A stretch of 64,000 nt of DNA from Metallyticus violacea (GCA_030762175.1 CM060834.1:28225501-28289500), one strand, 5' to 3'; counted from the first letter of the stretch, positions 23,648-35,466 are shown. Notes: a model not told the origin generated them from the sequence alone. Made by a program: numbers and translations.

Positions 23648-24606
23648 CCCTTAGTCCTCTCTAGCTGTTAAATGCGAAAGTTTCTATTGATTCACTCCAT
23701 GGAATTCGTTCTTTTTGGTTATGTTTTAAAACATTAATTAACTCTCCAATTTTAATAAATGTCATGTTAACAGATTTTGTGATGCTATTTCTTACCTTAA
23801 AACATGTTGCAAAGCCAGTTCGACACTGATCCAAGTAGCCTGTGTTCACAGGCTTAACAAAAACAAGAAATCCTACAGGGTCGATAAATAAAACAGGAAT
23901 TGTAGAAACACGCAATTTAAATGTATTCCGTAATGATATATGATTCTATTTGCATAGGAAGTGAGGGTCTTAATTCAAGGAAAGAGTGTTTAGTTTAACT
24001 CAAATTGTGTTGTTTATGGAACAAATTTGCAATATATACAAGGAAGGGGGAGGAGTTGCGAGGAAGAGGGCGCTATCTGTGGCCTCTTGCCAAACGACAC
24101 GCACCGCCCCCTTCTTTATAATATTGAGCTACTTTGCCTTAAAGCAATAAGCCTGTACACACTCAAGAGTCTTAAGTCTAAGAATCGACTTTTACCACAG
24201 AAAACTGAAAGTCGTGTTTTAAATATTATGCGCGTAATGTCGTTCGTCGACCATTAGATGCTGCTTTCTCTTTCCCCGTCTTCATTTCGTTTTCGCTCAT
24301 AACTTTTATTATCCCTGCTTTTTCTCTTCTCCCTTCATTTGTTCTCACGTCCTTTGTTTAGAAACTGAAACTTGCTAGTGAGTGCATTTAGGTGTCGTCG
24401 GGCAGTATTGGCATTTTGATCACAATTTTTTAAAAAAAAGAGTTACTTTCTTGTGGCTTCAGGAAGTGAGGTTATGGATGGAATAAAATAGATGGTCTAA
24501 ATAAATTACAAAATGATTTCTGGAAGCGAATTGTAGGAATGAGAAGGGGAATATCGAATTATGGTGTACTACGAGAGGTGGAAGGTGCAGTCTACATAAA
24601 AAAATA
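23291..24606. other. No gene seen (1.3 kb)
   Basis: AT-rich, with a T-run of about 28 bases (23620-23647) and a GC-richer patch near 24040-24110 where GAAGGGGGAGG and GCCCCCTTC could pair. Nothing else was recognised. Confidence 0.45.
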
Positions 24607-24608
24607 TA

Positions 24609-25528
24609 CGAGGTGCATTCAAATTGTAACACCTCCGATTTTTTATTCTCACTAACTAATCACACGGAAACTATGAAACTTGTTTCACTTCTCGACGCAA
24701 TCTCCCTGCAGCCGTACACATTTTTCACAACGTCGACGCCATCATTCCATGACCGATTTGAACGCTTCTGTAGGAATCTGTTTTGACCACTGGAAAATCA
24801 CTGATGCAATAGCTGCACGGCTAGCGAATGTGCGACCACGGAAAGATTGAAAAACGACATCCATGCCTCATCCATTGTCACAATCGATGAAAAGAACGTT
24901 CTATTCATTCATGCCGTCAATATTCGTCAACATTTTCTGGTAACATGTCACTCACGCAGCCTTACAGACGTCCGTCAGCATTCGTGGCACCCACCTGGAG
25001 GACCCTTTTCGCATTTTCAGGTCTTCATGCAGGATTGTGTGCACAGGTCCCACGGAAAAGCCAACTTTGGAGGCGATGTGTTCCACACTCATTCGGCGAT
25101 CCTCCAAAACAACTTTCTCCACTCGCTCGATCATGTCATCAGACCGGCTTGTACGAGACCCAGATTGCCTTGGTTTGTTGTCACACGACGATCTGCCTTT
25201 CTTGAGCTGTCGCCCCCACGAACGCACATTAGACACATCCATGACACCATCACCCATGTCTCAGTCAACTGGCGATGGATTTCAACCGGTGTCAAACCAT
25301 GCAAATGGAAATAACGAATCATAACTCGCTGTTCTTGTAATGAAAACGGTATCAAAAACAGTCATCACTCTCGCCGCTGCCGCTAGAGTTCTGGTGTCAT
25401 ACAATACTATCATCTCTGTCACGCATTGACAAAGAGTGCCTGCCTATTTTAAAATAAACAGCAGGTTTTTGTCTGTTTCCAGATCTGAGAAAAAAAAATC
25501 GGAAGTGTTATAACTTGAATCCACCTCA
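24609..25528 (-). mobile_element. Internally deleted mariner with both TIRs (920 bp)
   Basis: Flanked by TA dinucleotides. The left end CGAGGTGCATTCAAATTGTA and the reverse complement of the right end TGAGGTGGATTCAAGTTATA pair over about 42 bases. The transposase runs on the minus strand from ATG at 25355: MIPFSLQEQRVMIRYFHLHG, GLTPVEIHRQLTETW, a frame change, then VEKVVLEDRRMSVEHIASKV and GFSVGPVHTILHEDLKMRK, the paired N-terminal helix-turn-helix domains. RWVPRMLT follows. The first catalytic motif remains as VTMDEAWM. The sequence then jumps to the C-terminal tail (WSKQIPTEAFKSVME, then a W..RCEKC type end), so the second and third Asp are deleted. Typical mariners are about 1.3 kb. This copy could be mobilised only in trans. 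Confidence 0.82.
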
Positions 25529-25555
25529 TAATTAGATACTGCCTAAGATTAATTT

Positions 25556-25805
25556 GTTGAGATTAAAACAGAATTTCAGAGCAGCATATTGTTCGTCACT
25601 TGTTACCTCCATTGTAGATGAAACTGAATATGTCTCAACTTGCACACCTCTCACAGACGGGAATCGAAAGTGACAACAATGAAACTAGTACCATGTGTAC
25701 ATTACGCATTAAACTAACAAAATTTTGTAAAGTTAAATTTTAGAATGAGAAATTATGACTGTAAAAAGTATGACCATTCTTTATTGAACAAACTTTGTAA
25801 TTAAA
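25556..25805 (-). mobile_element. Mariner 5' fragment (same lineage as 40895-41375)
   Basis: The plus strand shares long stretches with 41170-41375: CAGAATTTCAGAGCAGCATA here against CAGAATTTCAGAACAGCATA there, AAAGTTAAATTTTAG in both, and CTTTATTGAACAAACTTTG against CTTTATTGAACGTCCCTC. Read on the minus strand, the shared block holds the 5' terminus, the leader and the first transposase codons (DEQYAALKFCF-like). Only the first 250 bases of the element remain. It lies 28 bases from the end of the deleted mariner at 24609-25528. Confidence 0.7.
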
Positions 25806-28800
25806 AATTTACTCGTCATCAAGTATATAAGTCAGAATAATTAAAAATACTCAAAGGCGTTACCATTACCATCGAAACACTTCTGATTATGGTAAAGTAT
25901 GCTTAAGCAACGTTGGCCAAATACATAATTAATCCAGTGGGACGATTTTTATGTTGAAAGGTTGTCTATTCTTTTGAATTAATGGCGAAACTTCATTTGA
26001 AAGAACTGGTGAAGTTCTTTTCCCTCCAATTTGCCTTCTAAATATGACGAAACAAATGTTAAGTTAATTTGAATTTCTTCAAACTCAAAATCTAATGTGA
26101 ATGGAATGCTAACATAAAACTGCTTGTCTTTTGATATTCAAAAGCTTAGCAACACAACAGCTATACAAATCTTTGGCATTTTTTTTTTTTTTACTGTTAT
26201 TTAAAACTGCATTGGTTACATGCAAAAACAAGAACATAAAACAAAACGACAAACGCCAAAACAATGGAGAGTGTGGTGTGGGTTAACAGCAAGGACAATC
26301 GCAATAGGAACAGCTGCCTGGCTGTATGCGAACAGACTCGTCTGACAATTTTTTTACAATCTTTGAACTACAAAATTAGTAAATATGTTTTCATATTATT
26401 TATATTGACACTACAGCTAATATTTAAACATACATATCAAAATTATCTATAAAGCACAACATTTTTCTTAAATTTTCTAATAATTATCACAAGTGTTATC
26501 ACAAGAGGGTCTGGAAAGCTCAGATACTCGATTGATATTTATTAGCACTGTTTCACAATTAAAACAAGAATTTAAACATAATTCTTGTAAAGTTGGCTTA
26601 CATAATTGTAATAATTGTATTATGAATATTAACTTTTACAGGCCATCTTGCAACAGACGAATATAGATTGCACAGCACAGCTTATTAACAATTATATATG
26701 TTACGCTTACTTATGAATCCCTACCTGTTTAGAAACTGTGAGACTCAAACAGACCAAAGTCGACTGTTACAATCACTACCGTTCGATTTAATAATACTAA
26801 CTGATATAAACAAAACAAAGATAATATTTTACCATTATGAAAAACATGTTTATTAATATTATGGAGTTCCTAATGATTAGATCAATGTACACATCACCGA
26901 AACGCTTTGAGTTATGACTGTCGATAGTTTCGTTATCATTCAGATCAATACTTTGCCACCGCCTGCTAGCAAGTGATCAGTGATGCGTGCTCAGGAATTA
27001 CAGTGCTGGTTGCCTCACTGTCCAGAAGACAAATGCACTTCGCGGGGTAAAGGAATTTGTTTAAAAATTTACCTATTCCCTCTTCCTCCTTTTTATCTGT
27101 CAGCAATTAACTATCATTACACAGCGATATCGGTCAAAATTTAAATATTTTTTCTTTTACTGTCGATTTTATGATGACGTTATATAAGTGAAAGTTAATG
27201 AAATCTTCAATATCAAAAATTGCAGAAGTAGCATCCATTTTCATTTGAATTCTTGAAAACAAAAACAAAATAACATCGTCATAGAAACAAATACTAAGAA
27301 ACCATGTAATGTTTTACTTCATATAGTCAAATTTTATAATTTTTTTAATATTTTCAAAAGTATTTGATGCTAAAATTGCACAAAAAGTTGTATGCTACAA
27401 GTTATAATCTTCATTCTTAATACTCGTGAAAATTAGCGCTTTCATTTGTACCCTAAACATTCACTCGTGTCACAGTTACCAAGAGTATACACTAGTTATA
27501 TAAAGAACTTATTTTGAGATGAAATTTGAAATTTTGCATTTTTCGGATCAAGTGTATAATCGTCGGAGTCTATGCTGCTAAAAATAAGCTGTATATTTTA
27601 TAAAAGAAATAATTTTTATCAAACTATTCAAATCACCTTCTAAACGTTTATTAGAAAAAATAATAGTTTATGAAAATATATAGGATGAAATATCATATCA
27701 ATAGTTTTAGTTTTAAAAATATTGAACTTTTTATAAAATTTTCGTTCTGTGTTTTGTTTCTAAAAATCTGATTCCCTCTTCTGCAGCTGTAGCAATGCAG
27801 ACCGCTATCACTAATATTTGACATCAGCAGCCATTCCCCCTTTTCGCCATTTTTCAGGCTGATAAAGAGCTGGTCCATACTTCATTCTGGCCTCGCATTT
27901 TTCCTCCTTCACACCATGCCGCGACTGGCTATAAATACCGTATGTAGTTCGGTATCTAACGTATCTTTAAGCCATAAAATAAATTACAGTTAAATATAAC
28001 AAAAGCAAGCATTAACAGCATACTCGGCCGACCGCAATATACGCGCATGCCTCTCAAATGCTTTATTTTAACACTTCCAACACATCTCTCAGCAACCTGT
28101 CCCGATTTTTCACAAAGAAAATTCCCTTCCTGTTGACCGTAAATTTCTACGGCTTCTAAAAGTATTAGCGTGTCTTACGAGCACTACATTTTAAGAGATC
28201 TTGGAATTCACCTAGCCTCTACGAAAATAGAAGAGAAGAGGGTGTGATTTATTGGACCTAATGCTAATATGCAGTTATTAAAAACCGAAATTAGCTCACC
28301 CAAGTGCTGTAAACAAGCTGAGAATTTTACAATCAACACATTAATAACATTGATTAACTATCTTTTGCTCGCTGGTTATAGAATATATCCCTCCAGTATA
28401 TTTGTTTACGGTCATGAAGTACACTTTCGATGAATTTTTAAATACTCCTCCAATACATTGACTATTTTTAGCTTATGGGTATTGATGGAATTTTGTTTTT
28501 AATTAATTTACTCTATTAACAGCATCTTTTTCAGAAAAATTATTAATAAAAAATATGCTAATTGAAAACATCTGCGTCCGAACACAACTGTACTGTTGGC
28601 GGCAATATTTTCATCATTCCAAATTGCAACGAATATCACCACTCGTTACGTTACGGCCACATAGTTAACTCTTTTCTTTAAAAAAGAGCTCAGGATTCGG
28701 GTGTGGAAAATGATTGGAAATGTTCCCGCAGTATAACTTTGCACTTGGATTCGGTTAATGAGGGAAAGAGAGAGTGCGAGCAAGAGAGGTAGAGCATCTT

Positions 28801-28823
28801 GCGCCTGCGCACCACCTATCGGA
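25806..28823. other. No gene seen (3 kb)
   Basis: Very AT-rich with only short frames. No tRNA-like segment, tandem repeat or transposon motif was recognised. Confidence 0.5.
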
Positions 28824-29625
28824 AAGGTGACGTCAGGAGTTCCACAAGGTAGTGTTCTTGAGCCACTTTATTAACGATCTATAAAGATAAAGTACGATTA
28901 TTTGCCGAAATTGTATTGTTTATAGAAAAATTAATGATAGTTCCGATATGATAATTTTACAAAGCGATCTTAATAATATTTCCAATTGGGATGAAAATAA
29001 ATAGTTTTAAGAGTGAGGTAATAACATTTTATAAAAGTTAAGAAGAAATCAAACTTAATTATAAACCGATAAAGTAGAAATTGTCCAGGAAAACTGCTGT
29101 AAATACTTGGGAGTTTATTTAAGTTCTAAACTTGCATAGAGGGAAAAAATTGATAGTGTTACGAGCATGGGGTGGTTACACTTTGTTATGAGAATACGAA
29201 AAAGTCAGTTCAAAATCGGAAGAAATAGCTTGTTTATCATTAGTTCGGCCTTTAATGGAGTATGGTGGAGCTTGTTGGAATTCATACAGAGTATATGAAA
29301 TAAATATCCTAGAAAAAATCCAGCTTAGAGCAGCAAAATTCCTAAAAGATTAAAAAAGTACATGAAGACGAAAATGTTAAAGCATTAGGTTGAGAATCAC
29401 TAGCAGAGAGCATAGAGAATACAGAACATAATATACGGAGGGATATCATAACTAGATTACTAATATACTATACAGGAACGATCATAGTTTTAAAATCAGA
29501 TGAAAGGATGTAGGTAAATATTCTTCCGTAAATAAAACCATAAATGACTGGAATGAATTACCTGCAGTTGTCTTTGAGGGTTGTCCTTTGCCAAGATTTA
29601 AAAGTAACCTAAAGTTGCTTGTGTA
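28824..29625 (+). mobile_element. LINE reverse-transcriptase relic, 3' half
   Basis: The segment opens at KVTSGVPQGSVL, a classic reverse-transcriptase block of non-LTR elements. The region that should hold the catalytic F-A-D-D box reads VRLFAE and then shifts frame, so the DD pair is lost. Further blocks follow in order: KYLGVYLSSKL, IACLSLVRPLMEYGGACW, VYEINILEKIQLRAAKFLK and, near 29530-29625, INDWNELPAVVF followed by PLPRFKSNLKLLV. These are the thumb and C-terminal motifs of Jockey/CR1-like LINEs. Multiple stops and indels are present. The copy is 5'-truncated: the endonuclease and N-terminal RT are absent. The enzyme would normally copy its own RNA into nicked DNA; this one cannot. Confidence 0.8.
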
Positions 29626-29831
29626 GAAATATGTCATTAATATAAGTAGATGTGAATGTAAATAGTGTTCAAAATTAAGTTTTTCCGGGACTCCTTGAAA
29701 TATTTTTAACTCTTTCTTGTATTTAACTAACAACCTTCGCTTAGTTTGTTTATAGAATTATTCAAGCTAACAAGTGTCTAGGCCTAAATGTGCCCTTCTA
29801 TTTTTGATAAATCTTATAATTTTATAAATAT

Positions 29832-29971
29832 ATTTAATTGAGTTAATATGTTTAAAATTAAGTTGACATGCATTTAATTATTTTCACGTATTTAACTAGG
29901 TTGGTATGGATTTCACTAGGTTAACGTGTTTTTAGTTAAGTGAAATGATTTAATTAAGTTAACTTTGCACG
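29832..29971 (+). repeat. Degenerate 20-bp minisatellite after the LINE
   Basis: Seven units of 18-20 bases, each a variant of TTTAATTAAGTTAACATG: TTTAATTGAGTTAATATG, AAAATTAAGTTGACATG, CATTTAATTATTTTCACG, TATTTAACTAGGTTGGTATG, GATTTCACTAGGTTAACGTG, TTTTTAGTTAAGTGAAATG and TTTAATTAAGTTAACTTTG. The position about 200 bases behind the LINE coding relic suggests that it belongs to the LINE 3' UTR. Confidence 0.75.
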
Positions 29972-32900
29972 TAAATATGTATAAAAGTAATTCTGCGTGT
30001 ATTTAAAATAGATTTGTCGATTTAATTCTAGGTTTAATGAAGTTAACTGATTTCTTTAAATATTTTGCGATAAATGCTCATTGTATTTTAATTATTGTTC
30101 ACTATCGCCGGATGTAAGACCAATCGCAGTTAAAAATACCTGTGCATACATGGATACTACGATACTACAACCTTCTTTTGCAGCAGGTAATTCTTAGAAA
30201 ACATTGATTTTATGCTTGAGTAAAAAAGTAAACACGCGGAAAATGAAAGTGTTTGTATGCCATCTTTAGTTCATGTAATAAGACATTTTAAGGTGATAGA
30301 CATCCAAATAGTTCTGTGTAGTAGGATATGCAGTTGTACATGTTATTACCATATAGTTCGGAAATTCATTGTCGTCATAGCATTAGTAAAGAAGTCACCT
30401 CTGGCTGCGTGATGTACACCGAGTGCAGAGTTTTCTAGCTTCAGCTCTACCTGTATCACCCATATATCACTGTAGAGGAAAATAAACTGTTAAAACAATG
30501 TTATCTAATTTATTAAATAACATGCACTGAGACATTAATAATATTAACAAATGCCTTACCAAATAAATATAATAATCAGCCAAACTATAGCTTAAGCACA
30601 GTGCACATTACCAGAATGGAGCAATGAAATATTTCTCATAGTAGATTTTAAATTTAGTAATATAGCAAAGAAAAAGATAAATTAATAACTAAAATCTCGG
30701 CATATAACTATTACAAACACTTGGATTTAAAGCAAAATAAAAAGGGGGGAAATTGTGCCAATTACCTACATTAACAAAGAATTCCTCAAATGAAAATTTA
30801 ACAAGTAATACCTGGGTCATTGGCTCAATAAGGTAAGAAAGTTGACTGTTGCTAAACAAAGGAACGAAATTGAATGGTAAAGGCTCCCTGGAAACATTGC
30901 CCCGTTGCCACAAATAAAAGTATAACGAACCACGGAACGGTGGCTCAGCCGGTTCCCAAGCCTGAGGCTAAAAAAAAAAAAAACAAACAAACAAACAAAA
31001 AACGATGTTTTCCAAGCAGACATCAGCTCTTCGTTGTTAGCGGAGACTTGGATAAGACAATAGAGAACAGAGAATGACATAACCTGTTCTAACCAATCAG
31101 CGACAGACACAGCTTTCAATAAAAAATAGTGGGCATAAAAGGGAGAGGAACGCTCCAGTAATATGATTGATGCTGTGTAGGTGAAAGAAACATGTGCCAG
31201 TTGGTAGAAAGATTTCAAGAGAGCCAAGCACTTTTCGATGAACACTACGGAATCGCCCACCGAAAGCGATCATTGATGAAAACGTTGCCAATGAGGAACT
31301 TCTTATTTCGGAAGATAGGTAGATTTGTATGGTCAATGCCGCTAACATAGTAATCAATAGCGTTGAAATATATCTATGAGGTACTGGAAAGTTCACTATC
31401 AGTGTGCTAGGAGAGCATCAAGATAGTCGAATGATGAAAACATGTTTAAGCGTTTGCACGTTCTTTTGTCATATTATCATACTGGGGGTGAAAGGTTTCG
31501 GGTGACGAAACCTGGGTTCATATCAGCCAAGATCCAATAGACAATCCAACAGTTCGCTGACGTTGTTCCGGAAGTGAGCGGGCAATTCTTGAACACTGTC
31601 AAGAGAAAGGAAAGAAAGCATAGACTCTCCAAGTCCTCCAGCTACCGCTCATCACTAACAAAGCTTTCTAAGCTCTTCTGGTTAGCGCTTGAAATTCGAC
31701 CTGATAGCTGTCAAAGGCAGCAAAGCTTTCGCCATCGATGTCACTATCAGGCATAAGGATGAGAACTCAGGAAGCCCTTTATTCGTTTTGCATCCGGGTT
31801 GAATATTTTGGACGAATTCTCTACAGGCGTGGGAGTTCTTCCATAAAAGTATGTAGGATTTAGCCCATTCAGTTTTGAGGTTCAGCTTGAACATTCACTG
31901 CTCATTTCCGGAAAATGACAATGTCCCGGCAGCCAAGTGCATGCTTTTTAATTTATGTCATGTTATTTTAACTTTTATTTTCCGTTTTTTATATTTGTCA
32001 GTTATGTTTTGACTGGTAACATCTAGTAGGCCATTTAAGTTTCCTTCGCAATGTCCTTTTAGTTTTGGATTGTTTGGTGCTATGTTTTTATTTATAGTTA
32101 TAAGCGTTAACTACAATGCAGTAAAAAAAATGCAGTAGTAAGATTGCATGGGCTATGGTAACGGGCACCAATATAACCGGAAATAAGAGTATTACGCTCT
32201 CAAAAAACATCGTGCTGAAAGAGATACTGAAGCCTGCAGTTCGCTCTCATCGTGAATTCATATAAAAAGGACACCTCCTTCTGCACTACATTGCACGGTC
32301 AACCAAACACTACTATTACAGCAGCTACCACCATTTACAAACTGAAATTTTAGGTTCCTGTATCATCCCCCTTACAGTCCAGACCATGTTCCATCGAACT
32401 AAAATGGGTTTGCGTTAAGCAAGCATTACGATGATGAAGAGAGAAGGAAATGAATCGACCAACATGATTTTTGTTCAGGAATATAAAAATTTGTCCAAAA
32501 TGGGGAAAGTGGTGACTAACCAAGCAAAAAGAATTATATTAGTGTGTATATTTGTGGCATGCATCTCAACAAAGTGTACTTTGACTTTACTTATTGAATT
32601 GTCTCTGGCTGATGGCATCGAAGCAAATCCCAACGCGAGCTGTCTCCTGAGAGATAATTTCCCGCAAATAAATAAATTAAAAAAAAAAAATCTAATAGTT
32701 CCGCAAACCGTGAAAGAATTTCAAGGGTAAAAGTCGAGCTTTGTATCAAGCCATCCATATCTCTTGCAAAACGGTAGCAAGGTACAGGTCTGGAAAAATG
32801 GGGCAGAAAGGTACACATTGGAAAATTATAGCCAAGAAGATATGGTTTATAAAAACAAACGTGTCATATTTATGGTAATTGCCGTATAATGCTAACACAT

Positions 32901-33635
32901 TCCTCATCCACCGCCCTCCTCTCCCCTTTGCGGTGCAATGGAGCGACATTTATAAATCAAGTCGCCATTTAACACGCAATCTCTGGTTCTTGAGCCTATA
33001 GCAAAGAAACGGCCACTTGGTACGCCGCGCATCAAGTCAGTTAATCGCGAGTAGGTGTGAATTTGGCCCTCCTTTTCCTTCCTGCTTAAGATTTTGGCAA
33101 AAGGAATTATTTCAAATCACGCTACTGCGTCTGACGCACACTATGGTTGAAGTGTTAAATTTGGATCAGAGCTCTATGAATATTTGTGATTAAGGATAAT
33201 CTCAGGTGTTCAATATCAGTCAAGTAAGCATTTTGAAAAAGTGGACTTGACAGGAGAGTTATTTCTTGAATCAAAGTCCAATATTGTAACGTTTCTGAGT
33301 TCAAAAACTACGACGCGAAGCAGTAAAATGTTTCTGCCTCTATTCACGGGCAAAAACTATAAAAATGATATTCAAAGTTTGCTATTTAATTTTCAGGATT
33401 TGAAGAAAGAGTGCAAGATAAAAGTTTTCTTTTGACAGCACTAGAAAGAGCGTATCCTGTTTAGTAAACATAACTAAAACTAGCGCGTGGCATCCGTTGT
33501 TGCAACAGCAGCAAAATTTTAATTGTGGTCGTGCGCTCGCTATCTGAAGTTCTGAAACTCGAGGTGGCCGTGTGCATTTTCTTGCAATGTTTTTATGATC
33601 ATAAGTGCGGCATAAGCCAACAGTAATTTTTTTTT
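29972..33635. other. No gene seen (3.7 kb)
   Basis: AT-rich. A tRNA-half-like stretch with an A-tail lies at 30925-30990. A 99-codon ATG frame at 32431-32730 contains a hydrophobic run (about residues 34-58) but resembles nothing known. No exon chain can be supported. Confidence 0.45.
30925..30990 (+). other. tRNA 5'-half-like segment with A-tail
   Basis: ACGGTGGCTCAGCCGGTTCC is a tRNA D-arm with A box. It is followed by about 20 bases and then directly by A13 and a (CAAA)n tail. There is no T-arm or B box. The structure looks like a retroposed tRNA half, or a SINE with the body deleted. Confidence 0.45.
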
Positions 33636-33868
33636 GATTGATTTATTTATGGACGCTCTTTAACATCTCAAGTCATCTGCGTCCCATTCAACTCAGGGCG
33701 TGAAACGGCCGACAAATTTTGCTCAGAGGCCTCTCTTTCAGGCTTGAGGTTCTTTTTCGTGCCGTAAATGCACGACACGGGACCCACGGCTTTACTTCCC
33801 TTCCGAAGGAAGCCATACTTAGGAATTTTACGCCCAAAGAAAAAATTCATCGGTCCTGGCCGGGTTCG
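33636..33868 (-). mobile_element. SINE family A, copy 5 (head truncated)
   Basis: Minus strand: tail side TTGATTTATTTATGGACGCT, AACTCAGGGCGTGAAACGGC, core CCCTTCCGAAGGAAGCC and ATCGGTCCTGGCCGGGTTCG. It ends inside the B box, so the A box and 5' head are missing. Confidence 0.9.
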
Positions 33869-33899
33869 CCAACAGTAATGCTTGGAAAAAAGTATAGCA

Positions 33900-34526
33900 G
33901 GCTTTTCTGGACTGTGCTTATTAAAGCGCGACAGTCTACATAGAAAACAGATGAAAACACTGTTCATGTAGAAGACGTAATGATTCACCAGTAACTTACA
34001 AGGAGATAGAAGAGTTTCCAAACATTCATTCGCAGCAGGTATCAGAAATGCTGCACAAATATCTTCGTGTGAGGAAGTTATGTTGTCGCTAGGTACTCCA
34101 CAACTTCACATAAGAACCAAAGCCAGCAAGAGTGTCGTTGAGTGACGAACTCATCGTGTATACGATATCTTCTCAGGTGGCGAAAGCTAGAGCCCATATG
34201 TGAAGAGGTAGTCTGCGATCTGGACATTCTCAAATGACAACACTCTGTGAAACCCGATGCCGATATGTAGGCCGGAATATGCTTGCCAGATTCTTCTCAC
34301 AAAGCAAGTGGTCATATTGCAACCATTCCATTTCAGGAATTAAAAACATTCACTGCCAACTGGTGCATCACAGTTTGCTTGTCCAAGTTCTTTAGAACAC
34401 CAACGGAGAGAAGACCGAAGTCTGGTTTGCGACCATTGTTACATCTGCATGTACCGCTTTTGGAAACAATGACATTTCTTCAAAAATTGGAAATGTCATC
34501 TGTGAATCATTCATGTTCAGCTCTGC
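33900..34526 (+). mobile_element. Mariner relic, first catalytic Asp lost
   Basis: Blocks in order across shifting frames: SEMLHKYLRVRKLC (end of the N-terminal helix-turn-helix), VYDIFSGGES where family members have V-T-G-D-E (the Asp codon is now GGC at 34179-34181), and SAIWTFSND. Next come SGHIATIPFQELKTFTANWC, ITVCLSKFFRTPTERRPKSG, then MTFLQKLEM. These match the mariner DDE/D core between the first and second Asp. The second motif (HHDNA type) is no longer recognisable. Both ends are missing. The relic lies between two oppositely oriented family A SINE fragments. Confidence 0.7.
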
Positions 34527-34672
34527 CGTATATTTACGGCACGAAAAAGAACCTCAAGCTTAAAAGAAGAGGCCTCTGAACAAAATTAATCGACCGTTTC
34601 ACGTCCTGAATTGAAAGGGTCGCTGGTGATCTGAGATGTTAAACAGCGTCCATAAATAAACCAAATGAAAAA
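34527..34672 (+). mobile_element. SINE family A, copy 6 (headless)
   Basis: Plus strand from TATTTACGGCACGAAAAAGA through AAAAGAAGAGGCCTCTGAAC and GTTTCACGTCCTGAATTGAA to the tail (AAATAAACCAAATGAAAAAC). The 5' half, including the tRNA-like head and palindromic core, is absent; it joins directly to the mariner relic. Confidence 0.9.
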
Positions 34673-34970
34673 CAATCCTATTGCTATACATTTTCTTATC
34701 TAAAATTATTGTTCATCTTCACTTCCTAATATATATGCTCACTTGTGAATATACTGTAAACTAAAGCTAATTTTCCAATTTAATCTTTATTTAATTCCTG
34801 CAGAGCAATGGGTTTAGAAGCAGGGTTAGGGATTTACGTCTAAAAAGTTTCTACGTACGCGTAAGATACGCACAAAATATAAGTAATTAATGTAATAATG
34901 TAAAGGAATTCTTTAAATTCAAGAAATAAAATATTTAAATTCTGCTCGATTAAAGTGCGAAACATACTTT

Positions 34971-35466
34971 AATAACCTCGCCCCATCCCACCAAGTTCCG
35001 AGTGTATAATGTTATCTCTTTCTAAACAGTAACACGCTATCTGGTAGCTCTCCAATTTTGTCACTGTTACTTTCCTTCATTAAATTGAGCACAAACAAAA
35101 GCAGTATATTTCTGGTTTCTGATATTATTAAGGGTATTTTAGTTATACCATTCATTTCTGGAACTGAGAATTCAGTTAAATTTATTAATGTTACGTTGAT
35201 ATAATATACGTAAGGAATGAAGTGCATCAGAATTAGATCAGAAAAGCAGCGTTGTCAGGTCCCTGCAATCTCTTTCAGTACATGTTTAATGCTCACTGAG
35301 ATCGAGTCCTGACATAAGAATAAACAATTTATTAATATATTCATTATCAGATTTTCTTAATAATATGAGAAACAGAAAATGTTCGTATTTTCTACTCAAG
35401 TTTTGATGTATGAAAATAAAAGTAACAACTAGATATCGGGACTCGGTGGGATGGGGCGAGGTTATT
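34971..35466. mobile_element. Putative TIR element (496 bp)
   Basis: The left arm AATAACCTCGCCCCATCCCA continues CCAAGTTCCGAG. Its right partner (35441-35466) is the exact reverse complement over the first 22 bases, then similar over about ten more. The GC-rich arms stand out from the AT-rich interior. No protein domain was seen inside, and the immediate flanks do not show a clear target-site duplication. The likely nature is a non-autonomous DNA transposon (MITE); the superfamily is unknown. Confidence 0.65.

Noticed and set aside
24847..25314. 155-codon plus-strand frame
   Set aside because: It is the antisense shadow of the deleted mariner transposase on the minus strand.
31097..31396. 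Hydrophobic frames on the minus strand
   Set aside because: No transporter or receptor motif and no exon structure.
32431..32730. 99-codon ATG frame with a hydrophobic segment
   Set aside because: A hydrophobic run is common in AT-rich chance frames; no family match or neighbouring exon.
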